Positions 23,864 to 32,553 of a stretch of 64,000 nt of DNA are shown piece after piece. This stretch comes from Streptomyces sp. NBC_01317 (GTDB lineage: Bacteria > Actinomycetota > Actinomycetes > Streptomycetales > Streptomycetaceae), in NCBI RefSeq assembly GCF_035961655.1, contig NZ_CP108393.1, positions 930,001-994,000 on the forward strand, read 5' to 3'. How positions within the stretch are numbered: position 1 is the first letter of the stretch; the number at the start of each line of letters is the position of its first letter. The position numbers and the translations under genes are program-made. Under the pieces are notes generated by a model. The model saw only the letters and a program-made list of their open reading frames with translations. It was not told where the DNA came from and ran no database searches.

Positions 23864-25608
23864 TGGGCGGCTCCCGGCGGAGTGGTGAGAAGGGCGTCCT
23901 GGGGCGGTTCCCCCGCGGGCGCGCCTTCCGGAGAGGATACGTCGAGCGCGGGCACGGTGAAGTGGACACGGGTGCCCCCGGTCTCCACGGGCTCCAGCCA
24001 GATCCGGCCGCCGTGGAACTCCACGATCTTGCGGCAGAGGGCGAGGCCGATACCGGTGCCTTCGTAGCTGTCGCGGGCGTGCAGCCGCTGGAAGATGACA
24101 AAGACCTTCTCGGCGAACTCGGGGGCGATCCCGATGCCGTTGTCCGAGACGGTCAGGTGCCACTCCCGGCCCTCGCGGACACATCCGACCTCGATACGGG
24201 ACGGCTCGCCGGCCCTGCGGAACTTGACGGCGTTGCCGATGAGGTTCTGCCAGAGCATGGCGAGTGTGGTCGGATCACCGTTCATCTCGGGCAGCGCGTC
24301 CCGCCGTACGACGGTGGTGCCCGACTCCTCCACGACGAGGGCGAGATTGGCGAGCGCCCGGTCCAGCGCGCGGTCCAGGTCGACGGTCTTCCACGCGTCG
24401 TGGACCCGGCCCACCCGGGAGAAGGTGAGCAGGTCGTTGATGAGGATCTGCATGCGCTTGGCGCCGTCGACCGCGAAGTCGATGTACTGCTTGCCGCGGT
24501 CGTCCAGCTCGGTTCCGTACCGCTTCTCCAGCAGCTGGCAGAACGAGGCGACCTTGCGCAGGGGCTCCTGGAGGTCGTGGGAGGCCACGTAGGCGAACTG
24601 TTCCAGCTCCGAGTTGGAACGCCGCAGCTCCTCGGACTGTTCGGCGAGGCGGTCCTCGCGGAAGCGGGTCGAGGCGAGTTCGTCGGCCAGGCGGCGGCGC
24701 ATGTCCTCGACGGCCGCGCCGACGGCCCGCAGGTCGGAGGGGCCGCCGACCTCGATGCGCTGGTCGAACGCGCCGGCGCGCACGCCGTCCGACGCGGCGC
24801 GCAGCTTGTTGAGCGGCCGGCCCACCATGCGGTGGAGGACGATCGCGAGGCCGCCGACCGCGAAGAGGAAGAGGACGAGGAGGGTGAAGAACACGACGTC
24901 GCGCAGCGTCCGGGCGTGGTTCAGCTGGTCCCGCGCCCGGTCGCGGGCGGTGTCCAGGTGCTTCTGCTGTACGGCGAAGAGGCGGCGCAGCTCGTCGAAG
25001 GCGGTCTTGCTCCCGGTGAGCCGGTCCGCGGAGGCGGCTTCCGCGCCCCGCGTCCGTACGGAGGCGATCAGCGGCTCCGCCTGCCCGGTCCGCCACCGCT
25101 CGGCGGCGCGGGTGATCCGGTCGAGGTCCTGGGTGAACTGACGGTCGGAGGCCACCCCGGCGGCGAGGGACCGGGTGTACCGGCGCTCGTCCTGGCGGCC
25201 CTGGTCGTACGGGGCGAGGAAGGAGGACTCCGCGGTCAGCGCGAAGCCCCGTACGCCGGTCTCCTGGTCGAGCAGCGACTTCTGGAGCTGGAGGGCACCG
25301 GCGCGGGCGGGCTGGATGCGGTCGACGAGCTCGTCGGTGCGGGCGTTCGTCGTGGACAGCAGTACCCCGCCGACGACCGCGCAGACGCAGACGACCAGCA
25401 CCACGGCGGCGAGGATCAGCCGGACCCAGCCCTGGACGGAGAGCCGGGTGAGCGCGGCGCGCCAGGCCGAGGGGGGCGGGGGTGGGGCCGGGGGCGTACC
25501 ACTCCGCCCGGGAATCCGTTCCTTGTCCGTATGCGTCACATCCTCCGTGCTCGTCCCGGTCCGCGTGCTCGTGTCGGCCCCGGTCCCCGTACGGGTCCCC
25601 GTCCTCAT
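23860..25608 (-). CDS. CHASE3-HAMP sensor histidine kinase
   Basis: 582 residues from ATG 25608 (an in-frame ATG at 25683 would overlap the previous gene). A Thr/Gly/Pro-rich N terminus is followed by TM1 (VRLILAAVVLVVCVCAVVGG), an extracytoplasmic CHASE3 domain with LLDQETGVRGFALTAES, TM2 (VVFFTLLVLFLFAVGGLAIVL), HAMP, a coiled coil, and the kinase core: H-box YVASHDLQEPLR, N-box NLIGNAVKFRRAG, DNGIGIAPEF and GTGIGLALCRKI. It resembles the phytochrome-like HisKA kinases that pair with Rcp1 receivers. It ends overlapping the receiver gene. The signal sensed by CHASE3 is unknown. Confidence 0.92.
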   Translation of the reverse strand: MRTGTRTGTGADTSTRTGTSTEDVTHTDKERIPGRSGTPPAPPPPPSAWRAALTRLSVQGWVRLILAAVVLVVCVCAVVGGVLLSTTNARTDELVDRIQPARAGALQLQKSLLDQETGVRGFALTAESSFLAPYDQGRQDERRYTRSLAAGVASDRQFTQDLDRITRAAERWRTGQAEPLIASVRTRGAEAASADRLTGSKTAFDELRRLFAVQQKHLDTARDRARDQLNHARTLRDVVFFTLLVLFLFAVGGLAIVLHRMVGRPLNKLRAASDGVRAGAFDQRIEVGGPSDLRAVGAAVEDMRRRLADELASTRFREDRLAEQSEELRRSNSELEQFAYVASHDLQEPLRKVASFCQLLEKRYGTELDDRGKQYIDFAVDGAKRMQILINDLLTFSRVGRVHDAWKTVDLDRALDRALANLALVVEESGTTVVRRDALPEMNGDPTTLAMLWQNLIGNAVKFRRAGEPSRIEVGCVREGREWHLTVSDNGIGIAPEFAEKVFVIFQRLHARDSYEGTGIGLALCRKIVEFHGGRIWLEPVETGGTRVHFTVPALDVSSPEGAPAGEPPQDALLTTPPGAAQ

Positions 25609-25645
25609 GGGACCGCTCCGCTGCGGTCCCACGCGCCGGCACATC

Positions 25646-26923
25646 TCACCGTGTGCCCCAACCGAGATGAAGTACGGCCACATCGTCCGCGAGGCCGCCG
25701 TACGGCGCCGCTCCCTCGGCCGCCTCGTCCACCAGCGCGTCCACGAAGGCGTGCGCCGGCAGCGTGCCGTGCTTCCTGGCCAGGGCGAGCAGCCCGTCCT
25801 CGCCGAGGCGGGACGACGGTCCCGTACGGCCCTCGAAGAGACCGTCGGTGAAGACCACGACCTGTCCGCCGGGCGGCAGCGCCAGCTCGGTCCTGCTCCA
25901 TCGGCCGAGACCGGGCAGCAGCCCCAGGGCCATGCCCACCTCGGGTTCCTCCCACGTCACCGCCGAGAGGTCGCGGGAGTGGTCGCGTACGAGCAGGCCC
26001 GGGTGGCCGGCTCTGACCACCTGTACGGTCCGGCCGCCGGGCGCGAAGTCGAGCGAGGTGACCGTGGCGAACACATGCGGGTCGGCGCGTTCCGCGACGA
26101 GGATCTCCTCCAGCAGGCGCACCTGCTCCAGCTGTTCGGTGCCGCACAGCACGGCGGTGCGCCAGGCGACCCGCAGGCAGACGCCGAGGGCGGCCTCCGC
26201 GGCCCCGTGCCCGGACACGTCGCCTATCACCGCGTGCACGGTCCCGTCGGCGGTCTGCACGACGTCGTAGAAGTCACCGCTCAGCAGGCCGTGGGCACGG
26301 CCCGGCTCGTAGCGGGCGACCGCCTGGAAGTTGTCGTCCCGGAGCAGCGGTACGGGCAGCAGGCCGCGCTCCAGGCGGGCGTTCTCCTGGGCCATCAGCG
26401 CGTTGACGCGGAGGGCCGCGGTGGTCCGTTCGACCTGCTTGCGCTGGAGGGCGTAGCGGACCGCGCGGCTCAGGGTCTCCGGGTCGAGGCGGCCCTTGAC
26501 GAGGTAGTCCTGGGCGCCGGTCGCCACGGCCGTGAGCCCGGCCTCGCCCTCGGCCGTGCCGGTGAGGACCACGATGGCCGCGTCGGGGGCGGTGCGGACG
26601 ATACGGGTGACGGCGTCGAGGCCGTGGACGTCGGGCAGGTGGAGGTCGAGCAGGACGCACACGGGGGTGGTACAGCCGTCGAGGAACCGCTGCGCCTCGG
26701 CGAGCGATTTGCACCACGTCAGCGACGAGTCCAGGTCGCTGTCGGCGAGCATCTCCTCGACCAGCAGGGCGTCGCCGGAGTCGTCCTCGACGAGCAGGAT
26801 CTCCGTGTCGGCGGCGTGCGGGGCATCGCCGTCGAGCGCGGTGGTGTCCTGCGCGGGGACCGTTCCCCGGGTCCGGCGGTCCCGCACGGGACGCGACGAC
26901 AGGTCAACGGGCAACTCGACCAC
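25646..26923 (-). CDS. Receiver domain-PP2C phosphatase (RsbU/SpoIIE type response regulator)
   Basis: 425 residues from GTG 26923 (GAGGGG upstream; an ATG lies 15 bases earlier at 26938). Residues 40-160 are a receiver: ILLVEDDSGDALLVEEML, LLDLHLPDVHGLDAV, TGAQDYLVKGRLDPE. A coiled linker leads to an SpoIIE phosphatase with intact motifs GDFYDVVQTADGTVHAVIGDVSGHGAAEA, VRAGHPGLLV and VVFTDGLFEGR, and GLADDVAVLHL at the end. It would dephosphorylate a STAS protein when its receiver is phosphorylated. It is the first gene of the leftward operon with the kinase (37-bp gap). Confidence 0.92.
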   Translation of the reverse strand: MVELPVDLSSRPVRDRRTRGTVPAQDTTALDGDAPHAADTEILLVEDDSGDALLVEEMLADSDLDSSLTWCKSLAEAQRFLDGCTTPVCVLLDLHLPDVHGLDAVTRIVRTAPDAAIVVLTGTAEGEAGLTAVATGAQDYLVKGRLDPETLSRAVRYALQRKQVERTTAALRVNALMAQENARLERGLLPVPLLRDDNFQAVARYEPGRAHGLLSGDFYDVVQTADGTVHAVIGDVSGHGAAEAALGVCLRVAWRTAVLCGTEQLEQVRLLEEILVAERADPHVFATVTSLDFAPGGRTVQVVRAGHPGLLVRDHSRDLSAVTWEEPEVGMALGLLPGLGRWSRTELALPPGGQVVVFTDGLFEGRTGPSSRLGEDGLLALARKHGTLPAHAFVDALVDEAAEGAAPYGGLADDVAVLHLGWGTR

Positions 26924-27304
26924 ACTCCACCCCCTCATGCGTACGACGCGGGTTCACGGCGTCGTTTCCGGGCGGAAGCATATGCGACAACCGGAGCATC
27001 ATTCCGGGCGTGTCGCGAGCACACCACTTCCGGGGGACGTTGCGGGATCGAGGAGGGGGCGGTGCCCCTTGGCGAAGGCGGTGGCGACACGCGGCGGAGG
27101 GGGTGACGGCGCCCGGTGGGAGCTGTGGCACTGTGAGGAATCCGACGGCGAGAATGACGTGAATCATGCGATGCTCTTCGGCGGACACCCGTGCCGGCGG
27201 TCCGGTGATGAGGGTCACCCGGTGACTCGTGGGGCACACAGAAGACACAGAGAAGAAACAGGTACTCATCGGCTCGCACGACGGCCGCGTACGGGGGTGC
27301 GGGG
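26924..27304. other. Divergent promoter interval of the two-component/PP2C operon and an HATPase gene
   Basis: 381 bp with no convincing coding frame. It must hold promoters for the leftward operon (from 26923) and the rightward HATPase gene (27305). AT-richer sequence lies at about 27225-27275 (CACAGAAGACACAGAGAAGAAACAGG), close to the rightward gene. No certain promoter boxes were recognised. Confidence 0.4.
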
Positions 27305-27721
27305 ATGACTACGGTCGACGACGGAGCGGACAACGCCGTCACGGGAGCGCCGCTGTGGTGCGACGCGCGCCCGGCGGACGCGGCGGAGGCCCGCGCGCTC
27401 GCGCGCTCCTTCCTGGACGGGCACGCGGCGCCGGAGCACACGCTCGCCGATGTGCTGCTGGTCGTCTCGGAGCTGGTGACGAACGCCGTGCGGCACGCCG
27501 GCGGGGTGACGGCGTTCCGGGTCGCCGCCCGGCCCGGTGCGGTGGAGATCGTGGTGCAGGACGCGAGCCCGGTGCCGCCGGTCACCAAGGAGCACCGGGG
27601 GCAGTGGCTGCCCGGGGGGTACGGCTGGCCGCTGGTCAACCGGCTGGCCGAGGTGACCGTGGTGTCCCTGGGGGACGCCGGGAAGATCGTACGGGCGTCG
27701 ATGCGTCACCCGGGTGTGTAG
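27305..27721 (+). CDS. Anti-sigma-type ATP-binding protein (HATPase_c_2)
   Basis: 138 residues from ATG 27305 (ribosome site GGGG). A compact RsbW-like ATPase: LADVLLVVSELVTNAVRHAGG is the N-box, VVQDASPVPPVTKEHRG the G1 region, GGYGWPLVNRLAEVTVV the G2 region. It is the third such protein in 8 kb and is divergent from the RR-PP2C/kinase operon. A direct repeat CGTCTCTCGCGGCC (27724-27737, 27760-27773) follows the stop. Confidence 0.87.
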   Translation: MTTVDDGADNAVTGAPLWCDARPADAAEARALARSFLDGHAAPEHTLADVLLVVSELVTNAVRHAGGVTAFRVAARPGAVEIVVQDASPVPPVTKEHRGQWLPGGYGWPLVNRLAEVTVVSLGDAGKIVRASMRHPGV

Positions 27722-27963
27722 GCCGTCTCTCGCGGCCGGCCCGTCTCTTGCGAGCAGATCGTCTCTCGCGGCCCGGGGCCTCCCAGTGGCGAGGCTCCGC
27801 CGGGGAGCGTTCACTGAAAGTCCGGGGCCGGCCCCGTGCGCATGGGGAAGCGGCTCCGCCGTAAGCAGCTCATGACGTCCAGCAGCAGGGCATGCGTGCT
27901 CCGCGGCCTGCACGGTGCCACGGGGCGCCGTCCCGGCGGCGAGAGCAGAGAGCAGGCACCCCT

Positions 27964-28797
27964 ATGCCGTTCGTGAACGTCGGCCAGGAGAACAGTGGCC
28001 CCATCGATCTCTACTACGAGGACCACGGCAGCGGCCGGCCGGTCGTCCTGATCCACGGCTATCCGTTGAACTGTCACTCGTGGGAGAAGCAGGAGCGCGT
28101 CCTGCTGGAGGCCGGGTACCGCGTGATCACGTACGACCGGCGGGGCTTCGGCAACTCCAGCCAGCCCGTGACCGGCCACGACTACGACACGTTCGCCGCC
28201 GACCTCAACACGCTCCTCGACCATCTCGCGTTCCCCGAAGTGACCCTGGTCGGCTTCTCGATGGGGACCGGCGAGGTGACGCGGTACCTCGGCACGTACG
28301 GCTCCGGCCGGGTCGACAAGGCCGTGCTGATGGGCGCCATCCCGCCGTTCCTCCTCAAGACCGACGACAACCCCGAGGGGGTGGACCGGTCGGTCTTCGA
28401 GGACATCAAGAAGGCGGTGGTCGCGGACCGGCCCGCGTACTTCAAGACGTTCCTGGACAACTTCTACAACGTCGACCAGTTCGCCGGGACCCGGATCAGC
28501 GACCAGGCGTGGAACAACAGCTTCAACATGGCCGTGGCGGCCTCGGCGCACTCCGCGTACGCGTGTGTGGACACGTGGCTGACGGACTTCCGCGAGGATC
28601 TGCCGAAGATCGACGTGCCGACACTGCTCGTGCACGGCACCGCCGACCGGATCCTGCCGTACGACAACACGGCGAAGCGGCTTCCGCCGCTCATCAAGGA
28701 CCTGACGCTCGTCACGGTCGACGGCGGGCCGCACAACGTGTCCTGGACGCACCCGGAGATCGTCAATCCGGCGCTGCTCGACTTCCTGGCGAACTGA
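27964..28797 (+). CDS. Alpha/beta hydrolase, cofactor-free haloperoxidase/esterase type
   Basis: 277 residues from ATG 27964. It matches the non-heme chloroperoxidase/esterase group. The oxyanion region is VVLIHGYPLNCHSW, the nucleophile elbow VGFSMGTGEVTRY (Ser near 98), the acid HGTADRILPYD and the His GGPHNVSWTHPE. The whole triad is present, so it should be an active hydrolase; perhydrolysis with peroxide is a known side activity of the family. It is monocistronic, converging with the PBP gene at 28833. Confidence 0.9.
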   Translation: MPFVNVGQENSGPIDLYYEDHGSGRPVVLIHGYPLNCHSWEKQERVLLEAGYRVITYDRRGFGNSSQPVTGHDYDTFAADLNTLLDHLAFPEVTLVGFSMGTGEVTRYLGTYGSGRVDKAVLMGAIPPFLLKTDDNPEGVDRSVFEDIKKAVVADRPAYFKTFLDNFYNVDQFAGTRISDQAWNNSFNMAVAASAHSAYACVDTWLTDFREDLPKIDVPTLLVHGTADRILPYDNTAKRLPPLIKDLTLVTVDGGPHNVSWTHPEIVNPALLDFLAN

Positions 28798-28832
28798 GCG
28801 GTCGCTCCTGGCCGACCGGGTGGCCGCGCGCG

Positions 28833-30323
28833 TCAGGTCCCGGGGTCACCGGCTTCCCGGGGCCTTCCGCTCGCGGCCGAGACCTCCACGAACTCCGCCC
28901 GTCCCGTCGCGGTCAGCCGCAGCACCGGGACGGCCTTGTCACGTGGGTTCCCGTTGTTCTGGAAGGAGAGGAAGCCGCTGGCCCCGGCCACTTGCTGCCC
29001 TCCGTTCATCTGGTGGAACATCCGGGCCACCGCGTCTCCCGTGACGGTGACCTTCCCCTGGCCGGCGGCCATCTGGATGCCTCTCGCCGCGGTCAGGACG
29101 GCGTCGTGCGCCATGATCGCCTGGCCGTCCTCCCGTGAGTTGTTGGGGAAGGTGGTGTCGAGGAAGCCGCCCTCGGTGAAGTACCGCGCGGACGGCGCCG
29201 AGACCGCCTTCGGGTCCGTGCGGTACATGTCCGGGTGGGCCAGGCCCGTGTAGAGCACCTCGACCTGGGTCTTCGCGGCGGCGGCGAGCTGCTCCCTGGT
29301 CAGGTTGGTGGTGTCGTCACCGGCCATCACGGTGAACTCGACGTCCTGGCAGGCGCGGTTGGACAGCGCGTCGAGGAACCGCATGAGGTGCGTGCCGCGC
29401 CCGGCGAAGTAGATGACCTGGGGCTCCTCGTCGCAGAGCTGCGACGACATGAAGTTCATCTCGCTCTCCCAGGCGTTGGCCACCGACGAGTCGTACGTCA
29501 TGGTCTCCGCGACCAGCCGGTGACCGGTGGCGGGGTCATGGAAGGCGCGGGTGAACTCCGAGCCCAGGGTGGTGGCGTAGAGATTGCCCTTCGCCGCGTC
29601 CTGGACGACCACGGCCGTCCGGAACTTCTTCCGCTTGAGGTACGCGGCGGCGGCGTACGCCTCGTCGACGTTGGTGGGCGACACCCGGACGAAGTTGTGT
29701 ATGTCCTTTATGCTCGTCGCCGTCATCGTGGACGCGACCATGGCGATGCCCCGCGTCGACAGCAGGTCGACGGCCGCGCGGTTCTCGTCGGTGCTCGGGC
29801 CGAGGCCGGTGACCGCGACCAGCCTGTCGTCGGTGCTCTTGCGCTTGACCAGCTCGCCGACGGTGAAGCGCCAATGGTCGGAGCCCCCACCGGTGTTGGC
29901 GATGAGGAGCCGGATCTTCGGGGACGCGGCCAGGTCGCCCCGGTTGTGCCGGTACTGCGCGAGATAGGCGCCCTGGAGTTCGTGCCGTACCGATTCGTCC
30001 GAGTTGCTGTCCGTACCGTCGAGGGTGAGGGACGTCATGTAGGCGACGCTGACGTACGGTTCGCCGCCGTTCTCGACGCGGTTGTTCTCCTTCTCGATCG
30101 CCCTCTCGACCTGGGTGAGGTGGCCGCGGAAGACGTACGAGCCGTCCGTCACCCCGACACACTCCTTGTCCTCCCCCCGTTTCACCACCCCGTCACCGCA
30201 CCGCGCCCTGCTGTCCTCCAGCCAGGACACGGCGAACCAGCCGCCCACCGCCAGGACGGCGGCGGCGACGCCGGCGAGCACGACCCGGCGCACGATGTGC
30301 AGCGGCCATTCGATTCTGACCAT
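28833..30323 (-). CDS. Membrane-anchored type 1 periplasmic-binding (branched amino-acid receptor-like) protein
   Basis: 496 residues. One transmembrane anchor at residues 12-31 (VVLAGVAAAVLAVGGWFAV), no lipobox. The outer part has the two-lobed fold of type 1 periplasmic binding proteins: YVSVAYMTSLTLDG, RLLIANTGGGSDHWRF, LVAVTGLGPSTDENRAAVDLLSTRGIAMVAST, VVVQDAAKGNLYATTLGSEF, PQVIYFAGRGTHLMRFLDAL, EVLYTGLAHP, and VLTAARGIQMAAG. No ABC permease or ATPase is encoded nearby. It starts 4 bp after the stop of a large P-loop protein gene, so the two form a coupled pair, possibly an outside sensor tethered to an inside NTPase. Confidence 0.8.
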   Translation of the reverse strand: MVRIEWPLHIVRRVVLAGVAAAVLAVGGWFAVSWLEDSRARCGDGVVKRGEDKECVGVTDGSYVFRGHLTQVERAIEKENNRVENGGEPYVSVAYMTSLTLDGTDSNSDESVRHELQGAYLAQYRHNRGDLAASPKIRLLIANTGGGSDHWRFTVGELVKRKSTDDRLVAVTGLGPSTDENRAAVDLLSTRGIAMVASTMTATSIKDIHNFVRVSPTNVDEAYAAAAYLKRKKFRTAVVVQDAAKGNLYATTLGSEFTRAFHDPATGHRLVAETMTYDSSVANAWESEMNFMSSQLCDEEPQVIYFAGRGTHLMRFLDALSNRACQDVEFTVMAGDDTTNLTREQLAAAAKTQVEVLYTGLAHPDMYRTDPKAVSAPSARYFTEGGFLDTTFPNNSREDGQAIMAHDAVLTAARGIQMAAGQGKVTVTGDAVARMFHQMNGGQQVAGASGFLSFQNNGNPRDKAVPVLRLTATGRAEFVEVSAASGRPREAGDPGT

Positions 30324-30327
30324 CGGA

Positions 30328-32334
30328 TCAGACCTCCCCCGTCGTCTGCGGATGGCGCCAATGCCGGTAGCGTTCGGCCTCGTTGAAGAGGGGCACGATG
30401 TCGTTCCTCCGGAGTTGGGACAGCTGGGTGAACCCCTCGGCGATCAGATGGGCCAGCCGCATCCCGGGGTCGGCGAGCGGATCGCTCCACACCCACCGGG
30501 CGACGACCAGGCCCTGGATCAGGGAGGCCGCGTCCACGGCCCGGGCCGGCCCGCGCCGGGAGCCCAGGGCGGCGAGCAGCTCCAGCGGGCCGCCCTCGTC
30601 CGGCAGGCGGTTGGGGGCCGAGGTGACCGTGTCGTACTCACTGATCCACTGAGCGGCGGGCACCGCCGTGAAGCGCCGCAGCAGCTGGTCCGCCACGTCG
30701 TCGACGCGCTGCACGGCGAGTTGGTGGTACATCTCCTGGACGGGCCGGCCCTCCGACCTGTAGTGCTCGGCGAGCAGCTCGTGGGCCATGTCCCAGTCGT
30801 CCGGGCGGCGGGCGAGCTCCCACAACAGCAGGCGCCGCAGCCAGGGATGGAGGGTGGGGACAAACGTGCCGGGGCCCGCCAGCAGCCAGCGTGCGCGCAT
30901 CTCGCCGAACAACTCCTCGCCGTGGCCGAGGACTTGCGTACCCACCGAGAGGTCGCGGGCGGCGGCGCACTCGGCGAGCATGGCGCGCTCCACCGGGTCG
31001 ATGCCGCGCAGCAGATGGCCGAGCGCGGTGTCGGCGAGGGTCGAACTGACCTCACCGGTACGGAGTTGGCGGTCGGGGAGCTTGCGCAGCCAGCGGTCCT
31101 GGTCGGGTCCGGACTCGGCCGGGGCGCCCGACTGGCGTAAGACGTCGAGGATCTGCTGCACCGCGCGCGGCAGACCACCGGTGAGCCGGTGCACGAACGG
31201 GGTGAGGCGGGTGTACTGCGCCAGCTCCGGGTGCCCGCCGAGCTGGAGTTCGATCCGGATGCGCACCTCGTCCAGGTTGAGGTCGCGCAGCCGCAGCGGA
31301 TACCACCAGGTGTCCTCGCCGTCCCGGGTGGGCCGGTAGGTGTGCCAGTCGGCGAGGGAGGCGCGGTCGGGGCCGCGCAGCTGCCACGGCCAGGCGTCGC
31401 CGGTGGCCGGCCCCCAGCGGGGCAGCCAGCGGTTGGAGCTGGCGACGACCGTGAGCGGGTCGCAGTCCCCGCCCGTCACGACGGTGTCGTCGTGACGGGC
31501 CCGTACCAGCAGGTCGAGGAAGCGCCTGCCGTACGGGGCGTGGGTGTTGTCCAGCAGGAGCAGGTGCGAGCGGGGCATGAAGTTGCGCGCGGTGTTGCGG
31601 CGCAGGTCTTCGAGGAACGCGGAGAACAGCACCCGGTCCAGCCGTTCCTGCTGCTGTTCGTCACCGTCGTGGCGCCACAGGTTGAGCTCGACGAGCGCCT
31701 CCCAGCGGTCGCCGCTGCGGATCAGGGGATGCGCGCCGAACCAGTGCGCCCCGGCGGTGAGCCGTCCCATGAGGCCGCGGACGGGCAGCCGCCGGCCACG
31801 CCGCAGGGCGTCCTGGAACACCGCGAGAGCGACGGACGAGGCGCCTTCCGGGACGCCGATGGCGCCCATGCCGACCTCGAAGAACGCCGCGAGGTAGTCG
31901 CCGTGCCTGGCTTCGTTGGCCTGCTGGAAGTGGTCGAGCTGGCGCTGCACCGCCCGGCGGCCCTGCGCCATGCTGTGGCCCTGGGCCATGCCGCGGATGT
32001 TCAGCTCCTCGTCCGAGGCGAGCAGCCCGAGGCTGAGGAGGGGGAAGCGGGAGCGGCCGTACCGGGGCAGCTTGCGCTCCAGCTGGCGGGCGAGCAGGGC
32101 GAGGGCGTAGCGCGGCAGCAGCGACTGCGTACCGCCGAAGTTGACGTACGCGAAGGGGTGGTCGGGGCCGAAGTGCTCCATCAGGGCGCTGTGGGCCTCG
32201 CTGGCGCCGCTGCCGCGCGGGCCGAGCAGCATCGTGACCGGGCGGTCGGCGGTGGGCGGCTGTTTCAGGCACTCGTCGACGAGCGACACGATGCCGCTGC
32301 GGCCGCGCAGGCCCAGACCGCTCCCGGACTCCAT
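30328..32334 (-). CDS. Large P-loop NTPase-like protein with degenerate Walker A, paired with the PBP
   Basis: 668 residues from ATG 32334, which follows a strong ribosome site (GGAGGGGGG). The N-terminal P-loop region reads MLLGPRGSGASEAH (38-47): the Walker A pattern is there but the invariant Lys is Ala. A Walker B-like RSHLLLLDNTHAPYG lies near residue 255, then a WW-containing segment, then a helical C-terminal half with STAND-like features (LTGGLPRAVQQILDVL, VERAMLAECAAARDL, WLRRLLLWELARRPDDWDMAHELLAEHY). The family is found in Streptomyces as ATP/GTP-binding protein with no role. Coupling to the membrane PBP suggests signal transduction. ATP binding is uncertain because of the missing Lys. 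Confidence 0.78.
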   Translation of the reverse strand: MESGSGLGLRGRSGIVSLVDECLKQPPTADRPVTMLLGPRGSGASEAHSALMEHFGPDHPFAYVNFGGTQSLLPRYALALLARQLERKLPRYGRSRFPLLSLGLLASDEELNIRGMAQGHSMAQGRRAVQRQLDHFQQANEARHGDYLAAFFEVGMGAIGVPEGASSVALAVFQDALRRGRRLPVRGLMGRLTAGAHWFGAHPLIRSGDRWEALVELNLWRHDGDEQQQERLDRVLFSAFLEDLRRNTARNFMPRSHLLLLDNTHAPYGRRFLDLLVRARHDDTVVTGGDCDPLTVVASSNRWLPRWGPATGDAWPWQLRGPDRASLADWHTYRPTRDGEDTWWYPLRLRDLNLDEVRIRIELQLGGHPELAQYTRLTPFVHRLTGGLPRAVQQILDVLRQSGAPAESGPDQDRWLRKLPDRQLRTGEVSSTLADTALGHLLRGIDPVERAMLAECAAARDLSVGTQVLGHGEELFGEMRARWLLAGPGTFVPTLHPWLRRLLLWELARRPDDWDMAHELLAEHYRSEGRPVQEMYHQLAVQRVDDVADQLLRRFTAVPAAQWISEYDTVTSAPNRLPDEGGPLELLAALGSRRGPARAVDAASLIQGLVVARWVWSDPLADPGMRLAHLIAEGFTQLSQLRRNDIVPLFNEAERYRHWRHPQTTGEV

Positions 32335-32553
32335 GACGGATCCCCCCTCCGCGGCCCGCCGTGCGCCCCCGTGACGGTCGGACGTCCCGCGACTGCCCAC
32401 GGTAGGCGGGACATACCCGTCGCGTCACGTGTGTTGCTGTTTCCTCAGCAGTAGGGGGCGCGGGAAGGGAGCACCGGGGGGGGCGCGCGGGAAGGGACCG
32501 TGGCGCTTCGGCCGTCCCGCCGGGCCGTCGTGTCCTCAGCCGCCGTCGTGTCC

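Noticed and set aside
23854..25851. 665-codon open frame antisense to the histidine kinase
   Set aside because: It is a high-GC shadow of the kinase frame, with no domain; the kinase on the other strand has all motifs.
27724..27773. Direct repeat CGTCTCTCGCGGCC after an HATPase gene
   Set aside because: Only two copies of 14 bp, with no associated element; may be chance in GC-rich DNA.
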